NCBI GenBank assembly: GCA_000310025.1
Contig: FN649757.1
Span: 14,270 to 78,269, forward strand
Reading direction: 5' to 3'
DNA length: 64,000 bases
Source: Ectocarpus siliculosus
Taxonomy: Eukaryota > Sar > Phaeophyceae > Ectocarpales > Ectocarpaceae
The translations under genes were made by a program, and so were the position numbers. The notes below the pieces were generated by a model. It was not told the origin of the DNA. It worked only from the letters and a program-made list of their open reading frames with translations, and did not search any database. Position 1 is the stretch's first letter. Each line of letters begins with the position of its first letter. Shown here piece after piece: positions 1 through 10,837 of this stretch.

Positions 1-339
1 ATGGGGTCCCGTTCCTGAGGGCAGTGGGCACGATGAGCCTCTCCTGCTGCCATGACGCCCGCCGCCACTACTACGGCCCTCACAAGACCCAAGACTGTGA
101 ATCTCTTGTCATGGGCTACATCCTCCTCGTCGATAGCTCGCCGACGGCGCTTCTCCCGGCGTTGCGCTGCGATCCCCCTGGGATCTTGACGCTTCCCACG
201 CTCAGCCATGGTAGTGGAGTTGCCTTGGGAAGCACTTTGGGGTGCTGTTGGTGCTGTCTAGGTGTGGTGTGATGAAGACAGCACGCGTGACCGGTGTCTG
301 CTCCGGTAGCCGAAAAAAAGCGGGAAATTTTTTACCGAT

Positions 340-387
340 CCGTAAAAGGAGCAAGCCCCCAAAAAATACGCCTTGCTCTTTTTACGG
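340..387. repeat. Short hairpin in a MITE-like A/T-rich patch
   Basis: A 16-bp arm at 340-355 (CCGTAAAAGGAGCAAG) is matched at 15 of 16 positions by the reverse complement of 372-387, with a 16-nt loop. A second weaker inverted motif lies next to it at about 425-455. Together with the inverted repeat at 531-625, this suggests a small non-autonomous element, but no target-site duplication was found. Confidence 0.5.
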
Positions 388-530
388 AAACGTAGAGGAA
401 CGCCTCCATATATTTCAAGAAAATACGGTTTCGTAACCAAATACGTATTTTTTCGGCCTGATAAGACACCCCCTAAGAAAAAACCGCGTCCGCTCATTGA
501 GAGAGGCTGTACAGCCCCGAGGGACGAGGT

Positions 531-625
531 CTGACTTGGCTTCAGTATAGGAATAAAGTGTCCCCAAACGCATAGGAAAGTGTACCCAAATGCACGGGAC
601 AATTTCCATACTAAAGCCAAGTCAG
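531..625. repeat. Inverted repeat with 22-bp arms
   Basis: The arm at 531-553 begins CTGACTTGGCTT. It pairs with 604-625 with one mismatch and one bulge, around a loop of about 50 nt. The arms are seen directly; a MITE origin is inference. Confidence 0.55.
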
Positions 626-1067
626 CAAAACTTCCAGCACTACTGTAGCAGGCTGTGTACAGCGGTTTTACCAGCAAGGGGACCTGCGGCATGGGATATA
701 TGTGCCAGGCTTTTTGCCGCGGCTAACGCCGCCACGCTGAGAGAAGTCTTTTGCAAGACGCTTGTTATCGGTGCTCGCTATTATTGATGGTGGTCTCTTG
801 TGGCGTACTTGTCATGCGCTTAATTACGTGCGGTAGTCTGTTGCGACACCGAAGATCGACATCTTCCGCACCACATACATACATCCCGAATATTTTCTCA
901 GCGAAACTATATGCCCGCAGTAGCATTGCGCCTCTCTTCTACGGGCGTGAACGAAGAACCCCAACGCTCGACGGAACCGCGGAACGTATGACATGTAGTA
1001 GATGACATGTAGGAGGAGCTCCCACAATTCCTACCGTTCACCTACCGTTCCGCCTACAATTCCCACG

Positions 1068-1310
1068 CGCGTAGAGGTGCGATGCTACTCCGGGCTTATA
1101 TTTCACGGAACATTGATTCGGGGATGTGGTGTGGATGATGTGGATGATGACTGTGGTGTGGTTTCTCCAACAACACGTTCCTCGCGCAGGAAATTTAGGG
1201 CGCACATTTTCGTGACGCACAGTGTTTCATCTGTGCACGACACGTTAAACAGGTTTGGCGTGCACTAGTGAATGCATACGATGAAAAAAAACAAGAACTA
1301 AAACATGGGA
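1068..1310 (+). repeat. Dispersed repeat, copy 1 (partner near 45197)
   Basis: The block starts with a segment like GATGCTACTCCGGG and ends with an A-rich tract after ATACGATGAAAAAAAA. A diverged copy in the same orientation lies at about 45197-45355. A neighbouring piece at about 951-986 (AACGCTCGACGGAACCGCGG) occurs in the opposite orientation at about 45155-45190, so the family carries an inverted portion. The element class is not recognised. Confidence 0.45.
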
Positions 1311-1618
1311 AAACAACGGTGCGCGATAAAGAACATCTTTGGCACCAATGCACCTAAGTGAATATTAGGAAAATTGGAGGGAGGGGGGGGGGGGTACGAA
1401 GCCCAAAACATATCAATGCGACACAAAATTCAATTATAGCATGACCATTGTTACCTTATAATGTGAAAGACACCGCTTAGTATATGCGGCAGTTGTGCAT
1501 CTATCTGCGTGTCCCCTAGCCATGTGCGCTCAGCTCTTGCGCACCCTCAGGGGGGGTCGTACGCCTAGCCTATGCGCTTTCGGCGCAGGGCTAGCAAAAA
1601 ATGTTCTCGGCGCGGAGT

Positions 1619-2160
1619 GGACGTAAACGTGGAGTCCAGCGAAGAGCGCGAGAGGGCAGTGAGGAAGAGGGAGGAGGGGCAGGAGAAGACGAGGAGGAAG
1701 GAGCTGAAAGAAGAGGAGGAGTAGGAGGACGAGAAAAGGAGAAGAGAGAGGAGTCGCACACACGCTCGAGGAGGCGCAAACGCACCTCGATACGCCGTTT
1801 TGTTGGCATAGTTTTTGTTTCCGAGGGAGAATGAATGTTGGCGAAGAGTCCCAACCCTCGGCGGAAACCGCGGAACATACCTCATAGGAGCTCGAAATTT
1901 GCTGAGTGTTACGTTCGACTACCGTTCCGCCTACCACGTTCCGATCTTCTCGCACGCCAAAGTGCGCCAAACAGTACGCGTTTCGGGGTGTCGTAACGCC
2001 GTACGTCCGGTTCCTCTTCCTTCTCCTCCTCCCCCTCCTCCTCTTCCTCGTCGTCCCCTTCCGCTTGTCTTCTCCCCCTTACCCCGACGCTTACCCCCGT
2101 CCCTCCTTGTTCCTCACTGCCCTCTCCCCGTCTTCGCTGAAGTCCAAGTCTACGTCGTCA
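1619..2160. repeat. Foldback repeat with purine/pyrimidine-rich arms
   Basis: The GA-rich arm at about 1619-1760 is matched by the reverse complement of the CT-rich arm at about 2030-2160. Shared stretches include GAGAGGGCAGTGAGGAA and the GTAGAC/GTAAAC-type outer ends. The loop is about 270 nt. The open frames across the two arms encode similar Leu/Pro-rich peptides only because the DNA is inverted, so they are not genes. Confidence 0.6.
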
Positions 2161-3760
2161 CGGGTGGCTATCTAGACGTTTACCGAAACAGCCTGGGCAA
2201 CAGTAGGCGTTTGATCCCCCATGAGGGCCCGCTGATCATGTCCTGCCTCTCATTTGTTGGAGTGGTACACTTAGAGCATACAGGGGCGGAGGGGCGGCGA
2301 GCGCGCACGGCGCCTACATGACTTTGTAGGGAGCACGCAGATGTACAACAACCTCCGTACACGACACGGTGCCCTCGTAGAACTTAGAAAAACAGATTGG
2401 CGGTTGAGCGCGGGGGTAGTGGTAACTTGGTACCCTCCTCCACCGAACATTCTCCTATAAAAACTGGGTGCGTACCAAGGGGTGCGTAAATAGAACCGTT
2501 GGCCACGCCATATTGGCATTATCATGTTAAATATATACTCACAGGATTGCGGACGTGTCGTCATACATTTCGAACTAATAGTACGGGGAAAAAAAAAACT
2601 CGGTAGCTCGATATTTTTGTTGTCGACGTGAAGTACGCTGGGTAAGACCGAAATTTGTAGGTCATCTTTTTGACTTCGGCTGCATGACATACCTCCTGCG
2701 ACCGCGCGAAGGGTACTTGAATGCCACACCACCGGTTAAAGTGAAACGCTGCTGCTGTAGACAAGTCTTAGCGCATGCACCCGTGGTGTTGAACATGTTT
2801 TGTTTCGTGTTGATTCGGATTCAAAAATTATCTTCTCAATCGGTCATCACCAATCACAAGGTGCTCTACTTGCTGTAGACGACATCGTGCGGATACAGTT
2901 GAAGGTTGCTGCTGCTGTGGCGTGCAGTGATGTTCTCTAACAGGACGTTCTTCGCGCTCAACAACAAACACGCGACCTTGCCTCAACCTGTAGCAACAAA
3001 ATCTTCGTGCAAGGTGGTACCCGACAGGTTGTTGGAGCCAACGAACCTCAATAGGTGCTGCTGTTGTCTACGAGCCTCCGATAGAGGCCATAAGTTTTTC
3101 GAAAGCGTAGATGACAATACCTCAGTTATACACAGAATGGATATCATGTTCGATCTCATCCACGCACGCATTTCCTCCTCAAAACATTTCCCACACCCGT
3201 CTTCCTTCCGCTTTATGTTTGATGGTGATCGGGCATCGACCTTTCACACGAAAATTCCCCTCGGTTTTCATTTTTGTGTGTTTACCACCGATTATCTCCG
3301 CCATGGACGGACGGACGTGAGGACCTCACATCGTCTGAGACTTACACCTTTCTTTCGTACCGATGTCAATACCACCTCTACTTCCTCTGCCTATCAAACC
3401 GCCGCACCCATCCCACCCATGCTAGCTGCCCGTCCCACTGGGGGGCGGGGGGTCAATCGTTCCCGCTAGTATATATTAAAGTTGAAAGTGCACGTTGTTT
3501 CGCACATTCATTCTCCAGCAATTGGTTCGAAACAAGTAGTTGCGCAACGACTAGTTGTTTGGCAAAACAAATACAACGATCGTAGCTGGTGTGCAAGCAC
3601 TGGCCAAACACTAGCGGCTCTGCTGCCGTTTCTACAGCGTCAAAATAAAAAAATCATTTTCAAACATTTTTGTACGCGTACCGATATTCATCTCTTAGAC
3701 CTACGGCAAAACTATTACTTTGCCTCCCCTTTTGTCCCCGCAACACATGTACGATTGTAG

Positions 3761-6700
3761 GCGTTGTGTGAAGTCAGGCAGCCAGTGCACCTACAGCAGG
3801 CGGCGGTGGCATCTCCCTCAACCACACCAGCAGGAACGCCTGCGTACGCCACCTGATGGTGATGGAACGCACGGTAGAGAGGCCGTACTCCATTCCACAT
3901 CAACCGGCGCCATCCAAACCTCTGGCATATTGCCTTTGAAAAGGTAAAATAAACTGAGTTCAAGGGGTCAACTGGCAATCCCGGTCACGTTTGATGTTGG
4001 CTTCGAAAATGCGGTGGACATTCAGACACAACCAACAGCAGTAGCGCATAGACGTGCAAAACGACTTCCCGTTCATGCGTGATGTTTTAGCGACGTTGCA
4101 TATTGTGGACTTTCTTCAAATTGTGTCTGGCACGGAGTGCTATTGGTGTCTGCTGGACCCTGTATAACTGCCCGCCCACGTGTGACAGCACTTTGCCATA
4201 TTGCGCCGGTAGCAGTCAATGGTGAGCTTGCTGGCGCCTATGTGGGTTTGTATTAACTCATGGCATCGGTAGTAAATGAGACCTATGTGGAATAGCGGAC
4301 CACCTCGCCCCCTCAGCGTCGACGGAGAGTCCCCGTGGCTTCTTGCATACAGCACATGGTTGGGACGCTTCTTTGATCATTTCATTGTATGCTGTTGCTA
4401 CATACAGGTTCAGGTTGAGTGCGTCTCCGGCGACGGGCCTCGTGGGAATGGAGGAGAACGCATTCCTGAGCGACTTCTTCGGCTGCGTCGGTTTTCTTCC
4501 GCTAACAACCACGAGGTATGGGTATTTGTACCCCGACTTTGCTACGTGCTGTTGCTCGTGTAAAATTGTCTGTGTGTAAGATTCCATGAAAATAGCACAG
4601 CCTTGTCGCTCGAGTGGTGCTGGTGGTTTGTCTCGCCTACCTCACACGAGCATCTGACACGTGGGATCTGTACGATGCTTTGCTGGTTTGGCAGTCACAT
4701 TCGCGAGACGATGGTGAAGATCATGACACCGCCCTCATCTCTACAGCAGTCAGCGGTTGGGGCCGACGAAAGGTCCGTTGACACAAACGCACCAGGGGCG
4801 AACTTGATTAAGGCCTCTGAACGCAATCAGCTTCCTATGGACCCGTCGACATGCACGTTCTGGTGTGCAATTGCGCTGGGGGCGCTTGCGAAGGGCAGTC
4901 CTATCGAGTCGGTAAGAAGGTGGCGTTGATTCTGTCCCTCGGCGTATGTCGGAAAAAAACCTGGTCGTTGCCGCGGTGTATTTAGTTGTCATTTTTCCTG
5001 TGTGGCGTTGAAACGCCAATTCGTGGGTGGGCTGCCATGACGGTATGCTCATGCTACAGACCTCCCTGCCTCGCCCGGCGCTTTCCGAAAGGTGTCAAAG
5101 TACTCTGCACTGGCACAGGAATCTTTGGCTTCAAGAGACTCCGGTCAGGCAGACGTGGAGGTCGCGAAGTGAGTCACACTTAGGAAAATAGATAACAAGA
5201 TCCTGCCGTCAGCGAGCATTTCGATTGAGCTGTGGGCAGTTCACTCTATACTAAAGTCCCTGAACAACGTTTTCGTCCTGGGCAGGGTCGCAAGGCTTGT
5301 CCCATGACTAGAGAGTCGCGCTATTGGACACTCTCACACCAATCGATCATCATGTTGCTTGTTTGTTGTGTCCAGGGCATGGGTAATTCAGGCATACCTG
5401 TGTTGCTTCATGGGAGACATGGTGAGCCATCGCCCCAGCCCCTGGAGTTCATGTGATTGCCCATCGCCGTTGACGCGTCAAGTATCTGATCCCGTTTCTC
5501 TGTGTCGAGGAAGCCGGCGCGCATGGGCGTTGCAACTGGTTCTCATCCACGATGTTCCTAGAACACGTTGGAAATGGTCCGCTCCTGCTAACATTTGTTT
5601 CTTGCCTTCTTGGACGTGCTTCCATCTGACTGGTGCGTTTCCGTCTGACTGGTGCATTTGTCCTTAGGTGGGGTTTCAGGAGTATCTGGCTCTTTCGGAC
5701 TCGTTTTTGACGAGTTGTTTTGAGCAAGGATCCGCGGATATGCTTCCAGTGGTAAGGGGTTCAAGTACAGCACCCGCCTAGGGTTTCGATAGTGACCCGG
5801 GCACGAAGAGTAGCCTCCTCTACGTACCTCTGTTTTTTTCGCGTGCGTTGGGCTCATGGTGATGACAGCAGTCCCGTTTTGCAGTCCTAAGCCATGACTT
5901 GCATCCAATTCCTTAGAGACTACTGGCACAAAACGTCTTTTAACCAAGCCTAATCTCCTCTCCTCTCTCCTTTTGCTAGGATTTGGAGAATTCAGAATAT
6001 GGCTGAAACCGACATGCATCCTACTTCTGCGTCCATACGCTGACCAGGGCTTCGCCGAGATCGTCAAGCACAAATATTCCCCCTTCTCTTCCTCTGGACA
6101 TCAGGGGCAGATGAAGTCGTATAGGTCCAAAGAGGAAGCTACCCCGCCGCAGGTGTGTGGTCGGTTGTATCGCAGATTCGTCTGGCCGTTTGTCCTCGAG
6201 CCAGAGCTTTGCTGATAGGAACGGATGTGTGCCGATATGGTGTTCGAAACACGTAAGCAACAGTTGCTTACGTGCTTCACTGAGCTATCTAGGACAAGGC
6301 CGTGCACCTGGCACGCTGCGTCTTTGGGTTGCAGGGAAAAAGGCCTTTGGCACGACAAGCGGCATGTACGCCAATCTGAATTTTGTTCCTGTCTTACCCA
6401 CACGCCCCGTTGCCTTCTCAGTCGTGCCCGCCCGCCATTCTTGCTGACCCTGCAATCAGTTGAAGGAAGCTGCCACGGAGGTCGAGCTATATCAATACGT
6501 CGCTCAGTCGTGCAGAGCGTATGAGCAAATTCTCTACCAAATAGCGAGCAACCGAATCGTGACGACGTGCAAAAACGTGTGCGACGAAGAGTTTGATCGC
6601 GGATCAGACACAGTCTTCCGGTCCGACTACGTTTTTCAGCCTCAGGAGGTTTCGGACGCTATTGAAACGTGTTCGGAAAGAGTGAGTGGTGTCAGCTTTG

Positions 6701-9700
6701 AGCCACTTGAAGAAGCAGTAGATCGGTGAGTGGAAACATGCGGTAAAAAACGTATTCGTGCATGTCGGCAATCGTATGACACAGTCTACGTGTGAGAAGA
6801 TACGCATTCTAAAGTTCTTAGATAGCAGAAGTCCTTACGATGCGTTCATCTTGATTTTGTTATGAGTGTGGAATTCATTGCCCCAAGTTTGACTTTTTTT
6901 CGCGCCTTTTTCGCCCTAAATATCCAGGACGGCTTTTGGCGGATGAAAATACACACATCCTAAGACCATTGCACGTACAGCATAAGGCGCATACTTTACG
7001 TCGCGCTCATTTGGCGAGATGACGATGGGACACGTCCGAAGATGCAGAAAACCTGACAAGTTCAACTTTCTTCCGTATTTCCTTGTTTGTGTATCATCCT
7101 TGTTTCACCTCATTGCACGATCTCACACACGATCTACAAACCACCAGCAAACGTTGCTACAAGTTGGATTAGAGATGGGCTGCCATTTCCTGTTGCGGGT
7201 TGCATAGGGTTGCATATCATCGCCTAGTGCCAATTGAATATCAACAGGATTTGTTGTGTCATGTTAAGAAAAATATATATAATCGCTATTGCGCCGCATC
7301 ACTGGTCCCCGCGAAACGATCGTAGTTCCACCGCGCCCGCTACTCATATATCGTGAAACGAAAAGAGTTGCACCGCGTCACACGCCTGCTCTCGTCTTTC
7401 CTCCTCCGATCAAAGTTTCATGCTGTATGGTGTTCCTTTCGGCGTGCGTCCCGCACAAGGCGATTTTCCAGGAATGAACCAAAATCGACCGATGTAATGA
7501 ATGAATTACAGCGTAGACGACGCGCGGGAGGAAGGCTAGTAAGACCGCTCGGCGAACTACGACGGCTTCCCACGCTTATACGACGAAACCGCCTACAAGC
7601 TTCCATTCAAACCCAAAACCGATCGACCTTTTCACCAATAAGGTAGTGTGATCCTGGTGGACTGGCTAACACCTTTACTACACCCGATGTCGCAATCGAC
7701 CTGCATGTCAACATCGGATGATGTGACTAACGTGCAGACCAAGCGTTCGTGGAGGTTTCGGCGGCCTGCTCATCAACCTGTAAGATGTGATAATTCGTGT
7801 GCGGGTGTATGTAGTATTTTCCGGACGGTATTGTTCCGATGTGCTGCATGTGTTGTTAGCGACTATTGGGTTGTATATTGTCGGGCCATGAAGTAGTCAG
7901 AGCAAACCTGAGATGCCACGCAGTCTTACAACAATTGATTCTAATTCAGTGCCACATTATGTCGGCACTTTGGAACTGCCGATGAAAACTGTGACCAGCG
8001 ATGAATTTTGTTTCCGTCGTCCAGAATGAAGCATCCAACGAGACTTGATCATACAACAGCACATTGTGCCCTTGACACTTTTCCTGGATTTCTGAACCCT
8101 ACAGAGGCCTTATCTTCTCAAAGGCAGCAGAGGGCGATCTGCATGCATCCTTGGAGAGAATAAGCCTCTGCGTTGAGGTTTGCGAGAGATATCCTGGCTT
8201 GTGTCGTAGCACGGTGGGGTGAGTGGAGTTCGAGCCATACAGATGGAGGTGATATGTTGATGAGATTACCCCCGGTCATGTTTCTTCTCTTTCGATTTTT
8301 GTGTCTAACTCCGTCTTGTTAGTTTTGGAGTATCACAAGCCGTTAGCGATGTCTGGTCACGGCGTATAGTACCTTCCTTTTTGTTTATGTCCCATGCTCG
8401 TCTGCTACAGCAGTAGAATCACTACATAGTGCCCGTCGTGTTGCGTGATGTCCTGCGCCTCCTGTCATCTGCTTAAACCAGAGAGGTTTGTAGGTGATCA
8501 ACCTGACGGAGAGCTCCGCTGCAGTTGGGGGCATGAGAACATCATGCAGTTGTCTATGAGAGAGCATACTACTCGTCGAATAGTGTGTGGTTTCGTCTCC
8601 ATTTGATTGATTGGATTGGATGGGTGAAGTCCTAATCCTACCTCCAGTTACCATGTCGGGTTCAGCCAAAACACAACACCGCCGTTTCTCTGAGATGCGA
8701 GGCTGGAGTGTCGCGGCGATCTACACTAGCACGGTACCACGCCTATGGGTTCTGTGTTTGTGTGTGACTTTGCCAACGGATCGGCTGTACGCCGTTCCTT
8801 TACTCTTCCATTCCCCACCCTGCCTATGATCATTCTGATCAAGTATTTCTTGGAAACGTCATTGTTTCACGAGTGGAAGGGTTCCGCTTGGTCTGGTTCT
8901 GGGTCGTTTTATTTTCCGATGTAACGGGCTGGTGTGTGGCGGCGAAGATTTGTTTGCCTTCGACGTGTAGAGAAGAGGAGGCACTGAATGTCATGGTGTA
9001 TCGACAGGCATATACCACAAATCGTCGTTGTCGAATGCCCTGTGTTTTCCTCTTCACCGTTCGACCCACGATCCATGGCAGATGCCACCTGGCCCACATG
9101 GTGCTGGTATCTCTCGCCGCGATTGGTGGCTCGAGAGCTCAAGCGATGTATGACAGGTTGCGGGGGTCCTACAATGCGCTTCGCCCTTCTGGCTGGCGGC
9201 CCGTACCCCCTTTGGAGGAGTGGAACGGAGTGGGTGCGTTCTGTGACGACTCCTACTGCAGGTATGCATGTTCGAAAGTATGAGACCCTTGCCGAGAATG
9301 CGGCACAGAAACTTGGGCACTTGGGATTGCCGGAAAACCTCAATTTCACTGGAAAATACTTTGAAGACGATACTCTTAACGTGGGCCTGGACTCACACGC
9401 GGCCAACGCTGACGGGCCCTCCTCCCCGTCGACACGAACACAACGCTTGACCGTGCCACTCACTGGTAGGGCGATGGACCTCGTTGCAAGCAAACTGGAG
9501 GCTTTCTCGGCACCACCCGTTCATAGCATCGACACCTGCGTGGAAACCAAGGGCACGGACAATGACAAGGGCGAGACCGTTGTCCAAGGAGGCTGGCAGA
9601 CCCAGAGCACCATGTTGTCAGAATGCAACGTTCCCGACAAGATTATTTACACAACACCTGATTGGCCGACTGAGAGCGAGAGTGAATGCTGTATCGGCTC

Positions 9701-9947
9701 CACTCAGGCGTCCGCAGCACCGATTGGTTCTCCAGTATCCTCAGCCTACACGCGGTGCGGTTTGAAGACGGTTCTTCACTCCGACCGCGTTGAAAGTAAG
9801 GTTGACAGCGTGGGCATCGCTCCCGAGAGGTTGTCAAAGTTGCCAGAAATATGTGACGGGGGCGGGGTGGTGGAGGATGTGGAGGAAGACAACATTGGCG
9901 CAGAGAATTGGTTGGATGTGACGCATGGCATGTTAGATGAACTCTGA
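3761..9947 (+). CDS. Gene A: Zn2Cys6 regulator, 5'-truncated (exons 2-13)
   Basis: Exons read at 3761-3943, 4408-4515, 4695-4911, 5092-5168, 5376-5421, 5668-5751, 6048-6152, 6460-6725, 7738-7779, 8105-8218, 9082-9261 and a last exon from about 9367 to the TGA at 9945-9947. All but the last junction keep phase with GT-AG borders. Exon 2 starts G|CGT TGT and supplies the last two cysteines of a fungal-type zinc cluster (RCVKSGSQCTYSRRRWH), which binds DNA in this family. Exons 3-12 encode a helix-rich region with WCAIALGALAKGSPIES, AWVIQAYLCCFMGDM and YPGLCRSTVG. The tail is Ser/Thr/Pro-rich and ends in an acidic stretch before NWLDVTHGMLDEL, resembling an activation segment. No stop or frameshift was found. 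Exon 1, with the other four cysteines, is not in the window. The exon 12-13 phase is unresolved. Confidence 0.8.
6250..6274. repeat. Perfect 11-bp palindromic arms in intron 8 of gene A
   Basis: CACGTAAGCAA is followed by CAG and then its exact reverse complement. Gene B has only the right-hand half at the matching place, so the palindrome arose by a small inverted duplication in A. No function is evident. Confidence 0.6.
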
Positions 9948-10570
9948 ACCAAGTGACACTAGCATCCTCGCGGAAGCCAACTGGCTTGCAAGCTCTGGGT
10001 AGCGCAAAGGGAATCAAAACCAGAGAGGGATTCTCGGCTGTTTCTTGAACGTGTGTGCATTGCAGTAGGATGTCTCGACGTGGATCCATCTCGACTTTGG
10101 AGTAGGAGGTACCAGGGGGAACGATTGGCCCCCCGCCCCCGAATAGGGCGGGCGGCCACCATGCGTGGTAGGACTGCGGAGCTTGGCGAGTAGATGTAAT
10201 CGTTGAAAGCCGGAAACAATGGTGTTGTGTTTCATGTTTGGTTGCTCACGGGAGGAAACAACGCGTCGTGTGGGCCCCTGATATGGCGGCTTCGCGAGAA
10301 TTTTGATCGCGTAGATCTAAGGAGACACATATGCGTCCGTACCGGAAAAGACCTTTGGTGGGAAGGTACCCACGAAGACGACGCCATTGGCACGTAAGGG
10401 GGAGGCAAGAGTTATCGAAAGAGAGGCGAACCCAGAATGGTCTTTAGACTCGCCGCTCGCTGTAAATACTGATGATGACGAGGGTTGTACAGAACCGCTC
10501 ATTTTTCGCTGATTTTATTTCTGCAAGAAGGTGTAGTCTACAGGGGGTCTACGACAGACAAACGCTCAGC
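9948..10570. other. 3' flank of gene A
   Basis: No gene was seen. The first 250 bp resemble the 3' flank of gene C (about 44849-45010), including a shared TCTCGACTT(T/C)GGAGTA segment, so it is probably transcribed 3' UTR. A GC-rich patch at about 10110-10190 is an inverted copy of about 55 bp found at 3415-3475. Confidence 0.45.
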
Positions 10571-10837
10571 GACGCCAACAGAAAAGGTGTACATAAAACA
10601 CGCGGGGATGTGTTGGAGTCTGCATGTGAGGTCCAGGGCGGCGGGAGGAACACACCTCATAAACTAGACGGTCGATGACCAAACTTCGGGGAGAAATCTT
10701 AGGTGTCGCATGCTTGCTTCCTTCACCGTAACATATCATAGATCATCTTCCTGATCACGTCCGGGGAAAGTGCAACTGGGAACGTGCCGTTGGGCTTCAA
10801 CCAATAGGAGGGCATTCGTTCACGAAATCACCAGTAT
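10571..10837 (+). promoter_or_regulatory. Conserved promoter block of gene B with CCAAT box
   Basis: This block matches 29731-30026 upstream of gene C over more than 200 bp, including GTGTTGGAGTCTGCATGTGA and the CCAAT box at 10801-10805 (CCAATAGGAGGG). The same CCAAT core occurs upstream of gene D at 51360. In C and D the box is 220-260 bp before the start codon. Here it is about 2 kb away, because foreign sequence separates it from the leader of exon 1. The promoter role is inferred from conservation and position. Confidence 0.6.

Larger units (their letters stand above)
1..3760. other. Non-coding flank or intron 1 of gene A, with hairpins and foldback repeats
   Basis: No supportable coding exon was found here. 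By analogy with genes B, C and D, this stretch should be part of intron 1 of gene A, and exon 1 would lie left of the window; no copy of the exon-1 zinc-cluster half (key residues CSECGR) was seen in it. It holds small hairpins at 340-387 and 531-625, a dispersed repeat near 1068-1310, a G run at about 1379-1394, and a purine/pyrimidine-rich foldback at about 1619-2160. Long open frames at 1530-2321 come from low-complexity polypurine or polypyrimidine DNA and are not treated as genes. Confidence 0.55.

Noticed and set aside
1530-2321. Long open frames of 146 and 168 codons on both strands
   Set aside because: They run through the purine/pyrimidine-rich arms of a foldback and encode Leu/Pro or Glu/Arg low complexity; opposite-strand frames are similar only because the DNA is inverted.
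8988-9947. Single-exon 319-codon gene
   Set aside because: It is the last exon of gene A read back through intron 12 and the antiphase of exon 12.
3415-10190. Inverted 55-bp GC-rich pair as ends of a transposon carrying gene A
   Set aside because: The match is short and imperfect, gene A is clearly part of a tandem array, and no flanking duplication was found.
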